A stretch of 6,528 bases of DNA, taken from contig DAOUSV010000083.1 of the NCBI GenBank assembly GCA_030627065.1, positions 1 to 6,528 on the forward strand, given 5' to 3'. Source of the stretch: Piscirickettsiaceae bacterium (GTDB lineage Bacteria; Pseudomonadota; Gammaproteobacteria; Nitrosococcales; Methylophagaceae). The number at the start of each line of letters is the position of its first letter. Position 1 is the first letter of the stretch. Below are positions 5,562 to 6,528 of the stretch, piece after piece. The translations under genes were made by a program, and so were the position numbers. Under the pieces are notes generated by a model, which worked only from the letters and a program-made list of their open reading frames with translations, ran no database searches and had not been told where the DNA came from.

Positions 5562-6439
5562 GTGAGTTGGCTTCGTACTAAGTCACAAAACTTCTGTACG
5601 GTTTTCTTACTACTTCTATTTTTAGCCACTAAAATCCCGATTGTTCTTGGCGGGAGTTGAGGATCTAAGTCGAATATTTCTAAGCGATATTTTGCTTTTA
5701 ACACTGAAAATGCTTCAGGAAGAATACTGAATGAGCCACCACCTTCAACAAGATCAAGAATTGAGGAAATAGTATTAACCTCGGTGACATTAGTATATTT
5801 AATATGATTATCAGCAAAGTATTTATCTACTATTTTGCGTGTTTGAAAATAGTCGGAAAGTAAAATAGCTTTTAGAGGATGCGACTTTCCTTTCATAATA
5901 TCTTTAGCGAATGACGCATTAGTGGGAGAGATAATAAGCTTCCAGCTTTCATCAAATAAGCGTTCAAATTCAATGTCAGGGTATTCTTTTTCCAATATGA
6001 AGCCAATACCGATATCTATATCACCATTTGCCAGCTTATTTTCAATGTTGTAATTGGTCATTTCTTCAATTTGTAGCGAGATATTAGGGTTGTTTCTATC
6101 AAATTCAGCCACTAGGCTACGAAGGTACAACGAGTTAATAGATTGTAATACACCGATTTTCAGGCTACCTGCTTGGCCTGACTCTATGTCCGACACCGAT
6201 TCTTTTAATAGAGCGACCTCATTAAGTATTCTGTTGGCGGAAGATAGCACTAATTCACCATTGCTAGATAGCTTAACTCCTCGACCCACACGTTCAAACA
6301 ACTTCGAGTTAAGCTCTTGTTCTAATTGTTTAATTTGGTTTGATAGCGCGGGTTGAGTAATGTGAAGTTTATCGGCAGCTTTGTGAAAGTGTTGCAGTTC
6401 TGCCACTACTTTGAAATAGCGTAAGTGTCTAAGTTCCAT
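5558..6439 (-). CDS. LysR-family transcriptional regulator, CynR-like
   Basis: A 293-aa LysR regulator. The N-terminal winged helix (1-60) carries the usual F18-x2-AA-x3-L25-x2-TQPALS (28-33) recognition pattern, followed by a linker helix and the periplasmic-binding-protein-like effector domain (about 90-290). Segments such as ISLQIEEMTNYNIENKLANGDIDIGIGF and the EVNTISSILDLVEGGGSFSILP region align by eye with E. coli CynR, the cyanate regulator. Many CynR relatives control other operons and no cyn gene is visible, so I give no symbol. The start at 6439 fits the family (MELRHLRYF). GGGGAT lies 6 nt and AGGTGG 10 nt before it. A longer TTG start at 6478 would add 13 residues that do not fit the family. 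A promoter with overlapping dyads lies upstream, implying autoregulation and a divergent target beyond the right edge. Confidence 0.94.
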   Translation of the reverse strand: MELRHLRYFKVVAELQHFHKAADKLHITQPALSNQIKQLEQELNSKLFERVGRGVKLSSNGELVLSSANRILNEVALLKESVSDIESGQAGSLKIGVLQSINSLYLRSLVAEFDRNNPNISLQIEEMTNYNIENKLANGDIDIGIGFILEKEYPDIEFERLFDESWKLIISPTNASFAKDIMKGKSHPLKAILLSDYFQTRKIVDKYFADNHIKYTNVTEVNTISSILDLVEGGGSFSILPEAFSVLKAKYRLEIFDLDPQLPPRTIGILVAKNRSSKKTVQKFCDLVRSQLT

Positions 6440-6445
6440 TTGTTT

Positions 6446-6455
6446 ATCCCCACCT
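6446..6455 (-). promoter_or_regulatory. Ribosome binding site of the LysR regulator
   Basis: On the minus strand AGGTGGGGAT runs from 6455 to 6446, ending 6 nt before the ATG at 6439. It supports that start over the in-frame TTG at 6478. Confidence 0.65.
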
Positions 6456-6465
6456 AATTGATTAC

Positions 6466-6501
6466 TATAAGTTATCAATATGATAGTTATAAAAACTTAT
6501 A
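6466..6501. promoter_or_regulatory. Nested dyads, candidate LysR operator
   Basis: An outer inverted repeat TATAAGTT (6466-6473) / AACTTATA (6494-6501) encloses an inner dyad TATCA-ATA-TGATA (6473-6485). The inner dyad has the T-N11-A form of LysR-family recognition boxes. It overlaps the -10 of the regulator's own promoter. On the plus strand TATACT (6498-6503) could be the -10 of a rightward gene beyond the window, with no good -35, as expected for a LysR-activated target. Confidence 0.45.
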
Positions 6502-6508
6502 CTTTCAA
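6480..6508 (-). promoter_or_regulatory. Sigma70-type promoter of the LysR gene
   Basis: On the minus strand, TTGAAA (6508-6503; five of six to TTGACA) is followed after exactly 17 bp by TATCAT (6485-6480; five of six to TATAAT). Transcription would begin near 6473, leaving a leader of about 34 nt before the ATG at 6439. The -10 element is the outer half of a TATCA-N3-TGATA dyad, so a bound LysR protein would block it. Confidence 0.55.
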
Positions 6509-6528
6509 TTCATTCTCTGCGAGTATGC

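Noticed and set aside
6054..6356. 100-codon open frame on the + strand within lysR
   Set aside because: Antisense to the LysR DNA-binding and linker regions; the product is Ser/Leu-rich and looks like a reverse reading of that gene.
5558..6439. Naming the LysR gene cynR
   Set aside because: Similarity to CynR is clear, but the family is broad and no cyanase or cyanate transport gene is in the window.

Overview
The window looks like an AT-rich gammaproteobacterial chromosome. The products read closest to E. coli-type IscR, IscA, BioA and CynR. The MoxY-type sensor kinase and the MxaC/Bat-like von Willebrand A (vWA) protein would fit a marine methylotroph or hydrocarbon degrader (Methylophaga/Cycloclasticus-like), but that placement is inference and cannot be settled from 6.5 kb. 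No transposase, integrase, CRISPR array, tRNA or rRNA is visible, and nothing clearly points to recent transfer.

Left block (1-1931, + strand): the 3' part of iscR (Fe-S sensing Rrf2 repressor), then an IscA-type Fe-S carrier, then bioA (DAPA aminotransferase of biotin synthesis). The usual iscS and iscU do not stand between iscR and iscA. The bioA start codon lies in the 3' arm of a perfect 10-bp hairpin. A possible four-codon leader reading frame in that hairpin ends on the bioA start in an ATGA overlap.

Middle block (1923-3948, - strand): a histidine kinase with a periplasmic domain resembling LapD/MoxY_N, followed by a NarL/FixJ-type response regulator that overlaps it by 8 bp. The regulator's end overlaps the bioA end by 9 bp, tail to tail.

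A 177-bp divergent control region (3949-4125) separates the two-component genes from a + strand pair: a four-helix membrane protein of unknown function (133 aa) and a membrane-anchored vWA protein with an intact MIDAS metal site. The simplest reading is that the kinase/regulator pair controls this pair, itself, or both. This cassette is the least explained part of the window.

Right block (5558-6528): a CynR-like LysR regulator on the - strand, overlapping the vWA gene end by 4 bp, with a good sigma70-type promoter overlaid by dyads of LysR-operator form. Its target is probably a divergent gene just past the right edge.

The longest stretch without a gene is 177 bp, so no gap above 300 bp needs separate description.
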